Shown here piece after piece: positions 45,491 to 55,251 of a stretch of DNA of 64,000 nucleotides. This stretch comes from Corynebacterium felinum. Its GTDB lineage: Bacteria > Actinomycetota > Actinomycetes > Mycobacteriales > Mycobacteriaceae. A model generated the notes under the pieces. The model saw nothing but the letters and a program-made list of their open reading frames with translations, was not told where the DNA came from and made no database searches. Made by a program: the position numbers and the translations under genes. The stretch is taken from positions 1,426,001 through 1,490,000 of the forward strand of contig NZ_CP047209.1 of the NCBI RefSeq assembly GCF_030408755.1, in the 5' to 3' direction. Position 1 is the first letter of the stretch; each line of letters opens with the position of its first letter.

Positions 45491-47318
45491 AAGGTGTGTA
45501 AAAAGTAAAGAAAGTGCTTCTTGACCTGCTAGAATAGAGATGTTGTTAAGCCTTTATTCCAAGCAGAAAAGGAGCACTTTCATGGTGAAGACTACTACAT
45601 ACACCCCTATGATGGCCAGCTGCACCCGTCTTGTTTCCCGCGCGGGGGTGTTACCCTTTGCTCATGTAGCTCAATTAGTCGGGATTGGTGCCAGCCTTGA
45701 TCGTGTTTCTCACGGCAACGGTTAACACATACTTTTGGTGATGCGTGTACTGGGTTAGCGTTATCGTTAATTGCTGGTGGTGACGATGTTAAAGACATCA
45801 ACTTGTTAGATTCTGTTTCGACAGCATTATCGTCTCAGCCATTGCCGTCGGTATCAACCCTGTGGCGGCGACTGACAGAGCATAAAGACACCAGCGATAA
45901 AATACGTGAAGAATTCCTTCACGCGATCAAATACGCCCGTAGCACACTATGGAACCTGCTGGGCGATCAAGCCCCACATAAGCTCGCTACAGTAGACAAA
46001 CCCCTGATAGTAGATATTGATGCGACACTGATCTGTGCGCATTCTGGCAAGGAAAAAGCCGCACCTACCTATAAGAAGGGGTTTGGTTTCCACCCATTAT
46101 GTGCTTTTATCGACTACACCAGCGTAGGGTTAACTGGTGGGGAATTTTTAACCTGTCTGCTTCGCCCAGGTAACGCGGGAGCAAACACCGCTAATGATCA
46201 TTGCCAGCTTGTCAAAGAAATCCTGACCGCTCTCCCCGATCACAGCGATGGCAAACCTTGGGGCAAACGACTTGTTATCCGTGCTGACAGTGCTGGTGGG
46301 ACAAAACAATTCCTTAGCTCCTTAGACGACCATGACCTCGGTTATGTTGTTGGCTTTTCACCCTCACCTACAGCAAGTATCCTCCTCAATGAGCACATCA
46401 GATCCGGTAACGAAGCAACTAGTCACACAGATTATCGATCATTACGTAACACCCGTGTGCCAATTGTGCGTGGCAATGGGGATATCAGCTTTGATGACCA
46501 ACACTTCCTTGAAGACATCACCGGACTACTACAAACCGCACACCTAGAAGATGACAAACCACTGGTGAACCTTCTTACTGATTACCCCACCACGATGCGC
46601 GTGATCGCACGGATAGAATCCCCCCCACGCAGGGTGCCAACACAGCATTTTCAATCAACTCGGCATACGCACCCAATTATGCGCAACAAACCTCAACTGC
46701 AATATTCAACGCATTGACCAGTACTATCGCCAAAGATCACTATGCGAACAACACATCAAAGACGCCAAAGATCAAGGCCTTGCAAAACTACCGTTTTGCC
46801 AGTTCAAAGCTAACCAAATCTGGTGTCTCATCATAACCTTAGCCCACCAACTTCTCACCTGGACAAAACTACTCGACCATCACTACAACAACCACAACAG
46901 CGGCAACAACAAGAAACGAAATCAATCCGACAACCCGTGGTGGACATGGGCACCAAAAACCATTCGAGCAAGGTTTATTGCAATCTCTGCAAAAATCACG
47001 ACAAGCAGCAGGCGCATATACCTCCACCTCGATCAACAAAGCACACACACCCCCACACTGGTGACACTTATGGAATACACCCAAAACCTCCTACGCCCCC
47101 TTAAAAAACGAAAAACCTAACCCCCTCAACCACAACACGCAGCAGACCCCACCACCGGCAGCCAACCGCAGGCACCCCACCACAAAACCCCACCACAAAA
47201 ACACGGACGTACACCTTGCCATTGAAAACCACAACCAAAGGCGAAGGTGCCCCAACCAACCCCACAAACACACCACCCCAACCCACCACCACCAAACCCA
47301 CCCCATGAAAAATCTGGG
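45463..47318 (+). mobile_element. IS1380-family insertion sequence, 1856 bp, with TTAA target duplication
   Basis: The ends are near-perfect inverted repeats: cccggatttttcatgggg on the left (45463-45480) and its complement ending aaaaatctggg on the right (to 47318), one mismatch in 18. Four-base direct repeats TTAA flank it (45459-45462 and 47319-47322), as IS1380 elements produce. The internal gene encodes a DDE transposase of this family, now frameshifted, so the element is probably not mobile by itself. Confidence 0.9.
45582..47120 (+). pseudogene. IS1380-family transposase, two frameshifts
   Basis: Three blocks read in frames 0, +2 and 0. First is the start MVKTTTYTPMMASC to SHGNG (to about 45725). 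Then comes the catalytic core, with DIDATLICAHSGKEKAAPTY, GFGFHPLCAF, RPGNAGANTANDH and VIRADSAGG, to about 46640. Last is the C-terminal third, with QIWCLIITLAHQLLTW, to the TAA at 47118. The combined length of about 512 codons is close to the family size. Two indels break it, so an intact enzyme is not made. Confidence 0.87.
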
Positions 47319-47322
47319 TTAA

Positions 47323-49006
47323 GGATGTTGGTCTGCTTGATGGTTTTTCATCTGTAAGTGGTTTGGATCAAATGGGCCGTTACCACGGTCAGGTGCTGGA
47401 AGGCTCTGTTGGTAGCGCAAAAGAGATGATGGCCGCCCTAGAACGCCAGGTGCAGTGGTTGGGGCGGAATCTTCACGCGAATTTAGATGCGTTATCTGGG
47501 ATGGATCGGTTTTTCGCTGAAGCGATCGATGCTATTGAAAATGGTGGCACACCTAGTACTTCTGGGGTTAGGTATCCGGTACGCCCGGAGCTTGGTTTTG
47601 AAGCCTTTGATTTCCCTACGCCTGTGACCTCACGAGCCTCATCGCTACAGGAGCTATTATCAGGGCTGATGTCAACAAATAACGCTGGAGCGTTGGATGC
47701 TGCAGCTACATGGGCGAACCTGTCGAGTCGAACATTGGATATGAGCACCAAGTTACGGCAGGTTGCTAATGATATGACCGCATCAAACCGCGGAGAGGTA
47801 TTTGATGCCGCTGCACCACGAATCATTGAAATGGCGAATGCCAGTGCAAATTTCGCACATAACGCAGGACTGATGTCACAGTCAGTAGCACAGCTTGCCA
47901 TGATCGCGCCCTCATTTACATCCGCTGTCGGGGCAGCTATCGCCTCCCTTGAAGCAATGCAAACAACCCAAGTGGGTGCATTAATAAAAAAGCAAGCCGA
48001 AGAAATGTATCTGATTGGGTTCAAAGAAGCACTATCAACAAGCATCACAGCAGCGATGCCGGTAATCCGCAATCTCATGGAACCTGCATCTGCCGGTGCC
48101 GGTGGTGGTCAATCACCCGCTGCAATAAGCCAAGGATATGCAGGAGGAGGGATCATGAGAACCTCACAGACTGCTACAGGGATGGGCATTGAACCACAAG
48201 TACTAGCAGAACAGGTGCTAGATACTGTCGCATCACAACAAGCCACGCTCGGGTTTGACCCGAATGTGGTCAACCCCTTGAATATGCATCAATACCCCGG
48301 TGGGGCAAACAGCCTCGGCGCAAGCACCACAAGCTGGGGACCAAATACCGGTGGACCAGGTGGAATGAACCCCATAGCAGGTGCCGGTGGACTAGGTGGG
48401 GTGAATACTGCTGGTGGTCAGTCTGGTGCGTTCAACCAGCATGGTACTGGCGGTCGTGGCACCGGCGCTGGGGTTGGCTCAGGTACAGGCTATGGTGTTG
48501 GGGGTGCACCAGTTGCAGGTGGGCATGGCTCATCAGGCGGGGTAGGCGCTGGTGGCAGTAACAGCGGTGGTGGTTCTCGTTCCGGTGCAGGTGGTGCATA
48601 TAATGCTGGTGGGCTTCGCGGAAGCGGGACTGGTTCTGGTTCAGGATCTGGGGCTGGGTCTGGTTCGGGTCGGGGTGGCCATGTAGGTGGTGGGGGAACA
48701 GGTTCGGGTACAGGGTCGAATGTTGGGCAGGGGTCGTCGGGGGCTGGTGCTGCTGGTTCTTCAGGTCGGGGCTCAACAATGATGGGTGGGGCACCCATGG
48801 GTGGTGCTGGCGCTGGTGGTGCCGGTGGTGCTGGGGGTCGTGAGAATCGTCGGCGGACTACACCACGCACACGACGCGGAGGAGTGAAAGGGATACTGCA
48901 GCAAGCCGAGCGGGAAGGGAATTTGCGTGACCTTCTAGGCGATGCACCCAAAGTAGTCCCACGCGTGATCGGCGCGGACGTATTCAAACCCCGCGACCAA
49001 CGCTAA
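47323..49006 (+). pseudogene. 3' part of the IS-split gene: helical, glycine-rich secreted-type protein
   Basis: Continuous with the 31 codons at 45368. The first 250 or so residues are alpha-helical with Ala/Met/Ser-rich heptad-like patterns (LDALSGMDRFFAEAIDAIE, ATWANLSSRTLDMSTKL, NRGEVFDAAAPRIIEMAN). A Gly/Ser/Ala-rich low-complexity stretch (about 48330-48840) follows, then a basic end (RRRTTPRTRRGG). The layout recalls PPE/EspB-like type VII secretion substrates, but no definite family match is visible. Starts at TTG 47363 or ATG 47372 could still yield a shortened product. Confidence 0.78.
48330..48840 (+). repeat. Gly/Ser-rich low-complexity coding stretch
   Basis: GGT/GGC-rich coding DNA for about 170 residues of GxG, GSG and GAG units with no fixed period. 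It encodes a flexible tail region of the split protein. Confidence 0.75.
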
Positions 49007-49011
49007 AAAAT

Positions 49012-49042
49012 AATGGTGGTGGCATCTTTTGCCACCACCATT
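49012..49042. terminator. Intrinsic terminator after the glycine-rich gene
   Basis: Twelve-base stem aatggtggtggc with gccaccaccatt (49012-49023 and 49031-49042), loop of seven. No T-run follows on the + strand; on the minus strand TTATTTTTT follows. It may serve both directions. Confidence 0.65.
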
Positions 49043-49044
49043 AA

Positions 49045-49107
49045 CTACTTCAACCTGTAGCCAGAACCACGAATAGTCTCCACACGCTCAGGGGCAATCC
49101 ACGAGTG
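49045..49107 (-). pseudogene. Fragment of an OmpR-type response regulator (C-terminus)
   Basis: Read leftward, this gives WIAPERVETIRGSGYRLK and a stop. That is the conserved end of the winged-helix domain of OmpR-family regulators (typically ...IETIRGVGYRL). Upstream the homology stops abruptly at about 49107, next to an unrelated sequence with a small inverted repeat. No sensor kinase is near. Confidence 0.7.
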
Positions 49108-49250
49108 ACCTGACTTGTGACATTTTAGTCAGGTTGTGAGATGTTGTTGAGCAGACTAGTGATTTCTGGTGGTAGTGGTGTGTAGGCATGGATAATTTAC
49201 CCGGAGAAGCTGCCCTTTTAAACCTGCAAAAAGATTCGAAGGGCTAATGC
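49108..49250. other. Junction sequence of unknown origin
   Basis: Begins exactly where the response-regulator homology ends. It has an 8-bp inverted repeat (acctgact 49108-49115, agtcaggt 49127-49134) and a short open frame (49189-49248, MDNLPGEAALLNLQKDSKG) without a ribosome site. It may be the edge of a lost insertion element. Nothing recognisable is encoded. Confidence 0.4.
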
Positions 49251-49297
49251 GAAACCCCCATCAGTAGGCCTGCACACGCAGATCAACTCATGGGGGT
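49246..49297 (-). terminator. Possible terminator of gnd
   Basis: Eight-base stem acccccat (49254-49261) with atgggggt (49290-49297), loop 28 bases; read leftward followed by TTTCGCATTAG. Weak because of the long loop and short T-run. Confidence 0.45.
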
Positions 49298-49319
49298 CTG
49301 AAACGATGGTTAGAAACGC

Positions 49320-50774
49320 TTACACCTGAATTTCGGTGCGGTCACCCGACCACAAGGTATGGAAAGCACCTTCCTTATCCACACGACCATAGGTATGGGC
49401 ACCGAAGAAATCACGCTGCCCCTGAATCAAAGCAGCAGGCAGACGCTTTGCACGCAAGCTGTCGTAGTAAGACAGGGAAGAAGCAAACACAGGGATCGGC
49501 TGACCAATCTGGGTTGCCACAATAACCACGCGGCGCCACGAATCAATCAACGAAGCCAACTCCGACTTGAAATACGGATCCAGAAGCAGCGTCGCAAGCT
49601 CAGGATTCGCATCGTATGCCTCACGGATACGGTTCAAGAACTTCGCACGAATGATGCAGCCACCACGCCAAATGGTAGCCAAATCACGCGGATCCACATT
49701 CCAGCCATGCTCATCGGAACCAGCCTTGATCTCATCAAAGCCCTGAGCATAAGCCACCAACTTCGATGCATACAGTGCGCGACGAACATCCTCAACGAAA
49801 GTCTCACGGTCAACGCCCAAAGCATCCAAAGAGCTCAACTCACCAGAAGGCAAATTGCCAATAGCTGCCTCACGTTGCGCACGCGCACCCGACAAAGCAC
49901 GGGCAAAAACAGCCTCGCCAATACCGGTGACCGGAATGCCCAAATCCAAAGCGGCCTTTACAGTCCAACGGCCGGTACCCTTCTGGCCAGCGGAATCAAC
50001 GATCAGATCAATCAGTGGCACGCCGGTTTCCGCATCAACCTGCGACAAAACCTCGGCAGTGATCTCAATCAAGTAAGAATCAAGATCCCCCTCATTCCAC
50101 GTGCGGAACACATCAGCAATCTCAGCAGGATTCATGCCAGCGCCATAGCGCAAAAGCTGGTATGCCTCGCCGATAACCTGCATGTCAGCGTACTCGATGC
50201 CATTATGAACCATCTTGACAAAGTGGCCAGCACCATCTGGACCAATGTGGGTGACACAGGCAGTGCCATCAACCTCGGCGGCAATAGACTCCAGCAACGG
50301 GCCCAAAGCCTCCCAAGACTTCGCAGGGCCACCAGGCATGATCGAAGGGCCGTTCAAAGCGCCTTCCTCGCCACCGGAAATACCAGCACCAACGAAGTTC
50401 AAGCCACGCTCAGCAATCTCCTTCTCACGGCGCACAGTGTCCGTGTACAAAGCATTGCCGCCATCAATGATGATGTCGCCCTCTTCCATGGCATCAGCCA
50501 GCTGATTGATCACAGCATCAGTAGCCGCACCAGCTTGCACCATGATGATCGCCCGACGAGGCTTCTCCAAAGAAGCAACAAAATCCTCAATGGTCTCAGC
50601 AGGAATGAAATTCCCCTCAGACCCATGATTGTCCATCAAATCCTGAGTCTTGCTAAAGCTACGGTTGTACAAAGCAACAGTATGGCCCTTGCGGGCGAAA
50701 TTACGTGCAAGATTGGACCCCATAACGGCGAGACCAACAACACCGATCTGCGCTAAATTGCTGTGTTCAGTCAT
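49320..50774 (-). CDS. gnd: 6-Phosphogluconate dehydrogenase, decarboxylating
   Basis: Oxidative pentose phosphate pathway enzyme: 6-phosphogluconate + NADP to ribulose-5-phosphate + CO2. 484 residues. NAD(P) site IGVVGLAVMGSNLARN, substrate segment GGEEGALNGPSIMPGG, active-site KMVHNGIEYADMQ and C-terminal DLATIWRGGCIIRAKFLN are all intact. Gene order with a PaaI-type thioesterase on the other strand matches C. glutamicum. Confidence 0.96.
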   Translation of the reverse strand: MTEHSNLAQIGVVGLAVMGSNLARNFARKGHTVALYNRSFSKTQDLMDNHGSEGNFIPAETIEDFVASLEKPRRAIIMVQAGAATDAVINQLADAMEEGDIIIDGGNALYTDTVRREKEIAERGLNFVGAGISGGEEGALNGPSIMPGGPAKSWEALGPLLESIAAEVDGTACVTHIGPDGAGHFVKMVHNGIEYADMQVIGEAYQLLRYGAGMNPAEIADVFRTWNEGDLDSYLIEITAEVLSQVDAETGVPLIDLIVDSAGQKGTGRWTVKAALDLGIPVTGIGEAVFARALSGARAQREAAIGNLPSGELSSLDALGVDRETFVEDVRRALYASKLVAYAQGFDEIKAGSDEHGWNVDPRDLATIWRGGCIIRAKFLNRIREAYDANPELATLLLDPYFKSELASLIDSWRRVVIVATQIGQPIPVFASSLSYYDSLRAKRLPAALIQGQRDFFGAHTYGRVDKEGAFHTLWSGDRTEIQV

Positions 50775-50904
50775 GGTTAGATAGTCTACCCCCGTCGAAG
50801 CCTCTAACGAATATTGAGAACAATCATCTATAAAAAACCCACGTCACGGCAACATGCGCAGCCAAAACTCCCGTCCCGACGTCGACACGCTAGGCTAGAA
50901 AACT

Positions 50905-51369
50905 GTGACACATCCAGAAAAAGCAACAGAAGTACTCGAACTCATCAAAAACATGCCCAGCACCGGGCTGCACATGCGCGAACTCGCGCTGTTTCAAAAC
51001 CTCCTAGGAGGATTCGCCGAAAACCTCGGACTACGCTTCACCGCAGTAAACCCCGAAGAAGTAGCCGCTGAACTCCACATCGGACAAGAACACCTGCAAG
51101 CCGCAGGACTCGTCAATGGTGGAGTATTCGCAACCATCGGCGAAACTGTCGGCTCAGTCATGGGACTGGTCTTAGCGCCAGGGAAAATTGTTGTCGGCGT
51201 AAACAACAACACCGATTTCCTCCACCCCGTCACAGCAGGAGTCATCGTGGCGGAAACCACAGTTATTCACGCAGGTAGAAGCACTCAAGTGATTGAAGTT
51301 AACATGTTCCACCGCGAACGGCTCGTAGCAAAAACAACACTACGCACCATGGTTATCCCGCAAGCTTAA
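50905..51369 (+). CDS. PaaI-family hot-dog thioesterase
   Basis: A 154-residue acyl-CoA thioesterase of the PaaI/YdiI type. The hot-dog signature is HLQAAGLVNGGVFATIGETVGS, with the catalytic Asn/Gly and Glu positions in VNGGVFATIGE, and NNTDFLHPV follows. Releases acyl groups from CoA; substrate unknown. Start GTG with no strong ribosome site. Diverges from gnd; its end overlaps the end of corA by four bases. Confidence 0.85.
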   Translation: MTHPEKATEVLELIKNMPSTGLHMRELALFQNLLGGFAENLGLRFTAVNPEEVAAELHIGQEHLQAAGLVNGGVFATIGETVGSVMGLVLAPGKIVVGVNNNTDFLHPVTAGVIVAETTVIHAGRSTQVIEVNMFHRERLVAKTTLRTMVIPQA

Positions 51370-52433
51370 AGCCAATTCCACCGCTTGAACAAGTACCACA
51401 TCGTCAGCACCAACACCACCATCACAGCGATCACGGTGTAGTACCCATACGGCTGCGCAAGTTCCGGCATATTTTCAAAATTCATGCCGTACACGCCTGC
51501 AATCAACGTCGGAACCGCAGCCATACCCACAAACGCTGAAATAGCACGCATATCCGAATTTTGCTGCAACGTAACCTTCGCAACAGCCGCCGAAATCAAC
51601 GCTGTCAAACGCTCATCAAAACTCGCCACATCATCCTTCGCAGCAATTTCATGATCCAACACATCACGGAAATAGGAACTTATCTGCGGATCAATCAAAT
51701 CAACATTGCCCGCCATAAGCATCCGCAACGCCGGATCAAGCGGATCAATCGCATGGCGCATTTCCAAAATCTCACGCTTGAGCAAATAAATCTGATCCAC
51801 ATTAAACGAAGACTGCGGAGTAAAAACTTCCTCCTCCAGCTCATCAACATCCAAAGCTAATTCGCGGGCAATCTTGTTGTAATTATCCACAACCACATCC
51901 GCGACAGCCCACGCCACCGACATCGGCCCACACGCCACAGTAGCCTCAATGCCCAAACGTGAACCCACATCAGGAAACGCCGTGCGGTGGCGAATCGTAA
52001 TGATGAACCCGTGACCAATCACCATCTGAATTTCACCCGTGGTAATAATCTGGCGAGAACGAGCAATCGAATCCTCATTAATATCAAAACCGCTATACTT
52101 CACCGTCCGCACCACAATAAACAACTGATCTTCATAGCGCTCAACCTTGGGGCGCTGATGCGCAGTCACCGCATCTTCCATGATCAAGGGGTGAATCCCA
52201 AACTCTTCGGCCACACGAGTCATCTGCTGCTGAGTAGGCTCGACCAAACTCAACCACACAAAACCAGAATCCTCTTCGCTGCACCGTTCAGCCAGTAACC
52301 CTAGCGCGGCAGAATGCTTCACCTCGCCAGGGATCTGCTTGCCATTAACAAACAGTCGGCAATGGTCCACCACTTGCGACAAAGAAGCATCAGCAGACAC
52401 AGGTTTTTTGGGGGGCTGAAAAGGAGTAGGCAT
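51366..52433 (-). CDS. corA: CorA-type magnesium/cobalt transporter
   Basis: 355 residues. A large N-terminal cytoplasmic domain (VEPTQQQMTRVAEEFGIHPLIMEDAV) and a long stalk helix are followed by two C-terminal membrane helices. Between them lies the YGMNFENMPE selectivity loop, the hallmark of CorA. The C-terminal end is basic (KRWNWL). Mediates Mg2+ uptake; Co2+ or Zn2+ transport is known in relatives. Confidence 0.93.
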   Translation of the reverse strand: MPTPFQPPKKPVSADASLSQVVDHCRLFVNGKQIPGEVKHSAALGLLAERCSEEDSGFVWLSLVEPTQQQMTRVAEEFGIHPLIMEDAVTAHQRPKVERYEDQLFIVVRTVKYSGFDINEDSIARSRQIITTGEIQMVIGHGFIITIRHRTAFPDVGSRLGIEATVACGPMSVAWAVADVVVDNYNKIARELALDVDELEEEVFTPQSSFNVDQIYLLKREILEMRHAIDPLDPALRMLMAGNVDLIDPQISSYFRDVLDHEIAAKDDVASFDERLTALISAAVAKVTLQQNSDMRAISAFVGMAAVPTLIAGVYGMNFENMPELAQPYGYYTVIAVMVVLVLTMWYLFKRWNWL

Positions 52434-52520
52434 AACTGGGGTTCAACAACCTTTCACGAAGAAAACAACATTCCCACCACTGACTCTAGAGAAGATGCAG
52501 CACGAAACGGCAATTACTGC

Positions 52521-53342
52521 TTATGCTGAGCCAGGAAGAAACGGGCGTACATGGGCAAAATGATCAATGGGGCCGTTACTCCTACCCCCGTTAAATGAAT
52601 CAGCACCGCGCAGCGCTTCGGTCATCCATGTTGTGCACCACCGCAATGCAACGGAAAAATCTTCACCACCACCTAAACGGGTAGCAAGCGCGGACGATAA
52701 CGAGCAGCCAGTACCCCGCGAGTTGCGAGTAGACACTCGTTCGCTTAAAACCACATCAACATGGCCAGAAGGCGAAACCCAAGCGTTGCCCGCTTCAGAT
52801 CCTTCCAAGTGGCCAGTCTTCACCACCACATTTACGCCCCTCGAAGAAGCAAACACCTGTGCCTGGTCAATAGCGTGATCTAAGGTTGTAGCAGGATCAC
52901 TGTCTGAGAGTAAAGCTAACTCAGGAATATTTGGGGTCAGTACAGTCGCGTGAGTAATCAGTGCGAGAAGGGAATCGATTGCGTTTTCGGGCAAAAGGCG
53001 ATGCCCGCTAGTAGAAACCATGACAGGATCGACCACAAGAGGAATATTGGGCAGAGTGTGAAGCCAGTTTCGTAGAACGGTGAAGTTTTCGAGTGAACCG
53101 ACCATTCCAATTTTTACTGCATCTAGGGGCACCTCGTCAGAAACAGCCTCGAGTTGTTGGAGGAGAAAACGTGCATCAGGAATGTGCTGAGCACGCACCC
53201 CAGAAGAATTTTGCGCAACCAAAGCTGTGACTGCACCCAATCCATAACCACCGGCTGCAGAAATAGACTTGAGATCTGCAAACAAGCCAGCACCGGCAAC
53301 CGGGTCAGTTCCCGCAATCGCAAGCACGCGAGCACACGACAT
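52521..53342 (-). CDS. thiD: Hydroxymethylpyrimidine/phosphomethylpyrimidine kinase
   Basis: Thiamine biosynthesis: phosphorylates HMP and HMP-phosphate. About 273 residues, ribokinase-like. VLAIAGTDPVAGAGLFADLK is the substrate site; note that the usual SDSxGGAG is TDPVAGAG here. KIGMVGS, VVDPVMVSTSG, LTPNIPE and the catalytic GTGCSLSSALA (anion hole and base) are all present. ATG at 53342 has GGGAGG upstream. No ThiE domain is fused. Confidence 0.9.
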   Translation of the reverse strand: MSCARVLAIAGTDPVAGAGLFADLKSISAAGGYGLGAVTALVAQNSSGVRAQHIPDARFLLQQLEAVSDEVPLDAVKIGMVGSLENFTVLRNWLHTLPNIPLVVDPVMVSTSGHRLLPENAIDSLLALITHATVLTPNIPELALLSDSDPATTLDHAIDQAQVFASSRGVNVVVKTGHLEGSEAGNAWVSPSGHVDVVLSERVSTRNSRGTGCSLSSALATRLGGGEDFSVALRWCTTWMTEALRGADSFNGGRSNGPIDHFAHVRPFLPGSA

Positions 53343-53364
53343 CAACACACCTCCCTATAGCAAA

Positions 53365-53412
53365 CACCGCCCCCTCACACCGCAGTGTAATGGTGAGTTG
53401 AAGGGGGCGGTG
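53365..53412 (-). terminator. Hairpin between ndh and thiD
   Basis: Perfect 11-bp stem caccgccccct (53365-53375) with agggggcggtg (53402-53412). Read leftward it is followed by GTTTGC, a weak T-run. It lies 14 bases after the ndh stop and just before the thiD ribosome site, so it terminates ndh or reduces read-through. Confidence 0.6.
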
Positions 53413-53425
53413 ACTAAAAAAGACA

Positions 53426-54823
53426 CTACTTCTTGAAACGCTCAGTTTCGCGCAGCTCGATAGGCTTTGCTTCCTCAGTGACCAATTCCGACAGCTTCTG
53501 CAATGCAGTACGGGAATGCATCTGCTGGCGGGTGGTTGCCAAGTGCCAACGCTTACGAGACAGTGCGTTAATGCCCCATGAAATAGCAGCGGTCAGGCGG
53601 TTACGGAAACCAACCAAGAACATGACGTGAACGATCAGCCACAGAACCCAACCGAAGAAACCGGTGATCTCCACATTGCCCATCTTCACCACAGCGTTGA
53701 AGCGGGAAACAGTAGCCATCGAACCCTTGTCGTAATACTCGAACTCAGGGCGCTCAGTATTCGGGCGTCCCTCAGCTTCAGCTGCGATCTGCTCAGCAAC
53801 GTACTCGCCACCTTGGATAGCAACCTGAGCAACGCCAGGAAGACCGTTGTAGTTCATCATGTCACCAATGACAAACACGTTCTTATCGTCAGCAACAGAC
53901 AGGTCAGAGTTCACTGGGACGCGACCAGCACGGTCCACCTCAACACCCAGCTGCTCGGCAATCAAAGCGCCTAGTGGGGAAGCAGCCACACCAGCGGACC
54001 AAATCTTGCAGTATGCGTCCAAGGTGTGGGATTCGCCGGTGGTGGTGTCCTTGTAGGAAACCGAATCCTCGGTTACATCGGTAACAATGGCGTTGAGCTT
54101 CACTGTCACACCGATTTTTTCTAGGGAACGCTGAGCATTGCGTCCTAGACGCTTGCCAAATGGAGGCAGTACCTGAGGTGCGCCGTCGAGAAGAATAATC
54201 TTGGCACTGGAAGGATTAAAGCGGCGGAAAGCACCAGCCAAGGTGCGGTGCGCCATTTCAGCAACCTGACCGGCCAACTCAACACCGGTTGGGCCAGCGC
54301 CGACAATGACGAAGGTCAGCAGGCGCTCACGCTCGGCGGGATCTTCGCACAGTTCAGCACGCTCGAAAGCGCCAATGATGCGGGCACGTAGCTCAAGTGC
54401 GTCGTCCAGAGACTTCATGCCAGGTGCGTATTGGGCGAAGTGATCGTTACCGAAGTAGGACTGGCCGGCGCCTGCGGCAACGACGAGGGAGTCGTAGGAG
54501 ATGACCTTCTCAAAGTCGCCCAGCTGGGCGGTGACGGTCTTTTCGGTGACGTTGATGTCGGTGACTTCACCCTTTAATACGCCCACATTTTCCTGCTTCG
54601 CCAGAATCTGGCGGGTGGACGGAGCGATTTCACCAGAAGACAAAATGCCGGTAGCTACCTGGTACAACAGGGGCTGGAAGAGGTGGTGGTTGGTACGGTC
54701 GATCAGGGTGATGTCGACGTTTGCATCCTTGAGGTTTTGGACTGCAAACAGGCCACCGAAGCCAGAACCAATAACAACCACATGGTGGCGGCCGCCTTCC
54801 GGACGGAATGGTGTTTCAGACAT
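53426..54823 (-). CDS. ndh: Type II NADH dehydrogenase
   Basis: Non-proton-pumping NADH:menaquinone oxidoreductase of the respiratory chain. About 465 residues. FAD site VVIGSGFGGLFAVQNL, NADH site FVIVGAGPTGVELAGQVAEMA and second FAD contact NVFVIGDMMNY are intact. A C-terminal hydrophobic stretch (WVLWLIVHVMFLVGF) anchors it in the membrane. ATG at 54823 has AAGGAG nine bases upstream. Confidence 0.94.
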   Translation of the reverse strand: MSETPFRPEGGRHHVVVIGSGFGGLFAVQNLKDANVDITLIDRTNHHLFQPLLYQVATGILSSGEIAPSTRQILAKQENVGVLKGEVTDINVTEKTVTAQLGDFEKVISYDSLVVAAGAGQSYFGNDHFAQYAPGMKSLDDALELRARIIGAFERAELCEDPAERERLLTFVIVGAGPTGVELAGQVAEMAHRTLAGAFRRFNPSSAKIILLDGAPQVLPPFGKRLGRNAQRSLEKIGVTVKLNAIVTDVTEDSVSYKDTTTGESHTLDAYCKIWSAGVAASPLGALIAEQLGVEVDRAGRVPVNSDLSVADDKNVFVIGDMMNYNGLPGVAQVAIQGGEYVAEQIAAEAEGRPNTERPEFEYYDKGSMATVSRFNAVVKMGNVEITGFFGWVLWLIVHVMFLVGFRNRLTAAISWGINALSRKRWHLATTRQQMHSRTALQKLSELVTEEAKPIELRETERFKK

Positions 54824-55251
54824 GTACGTTTTCTCCTTGTGCGCGTCCCAGTGCGAACTTTTCATCCTGTCTTCCCTAACGAAAAGGCCACACGAGGGTG
54901 TTTTGGGCGCCGTGTGTCAAACGGAAGGGCGTTGAGGAAAAAATTCCTGTGCGCGAGTTGCTATATAGTAGTGCCCACAACTGTGCATGAGTTCACGTTG
55001 TGATTTTTACCATCGTAGCGTGTGGTGGCGCGTTTTCATACTTGGAATCGGGTGAGAGTTTTTCACCCTGAGTAAACATGAGAAAATGCTCATCTTCCAG
55101 TGCTTTTGATCAACAATTTCATGGTTATTGGAAAGGGATAGGTGAGTATGCATGTGTGGCAATGCGGGCTGTGGCGGTAACGGCGGGCTATGCTTAGATT
55201 TTTAAGACTTTCGTGTATTTCTGTGCTGAAAAAGGAGCGTCGTTTTCTCCC
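54824..55251. other. Divergent promoter region between ndh and the methyltransferase gene
   Basis: About 430 bases with no supported gene. A/T-rich around 55190-55215. An AAGGAG at 55231 lies 14 bases before the chosen start of the methyltransferase gene, which is far; an upstream GTG at 55213 is possible. Confidence 0.4.

Noticed and set aside
49359..50756. Open frame of 465 codons antisense to gnd
   Set aside because: It mirrors gnd codon structure, has no ribosome site and shows no protein-like motifs; gnd itself is unmistakable.
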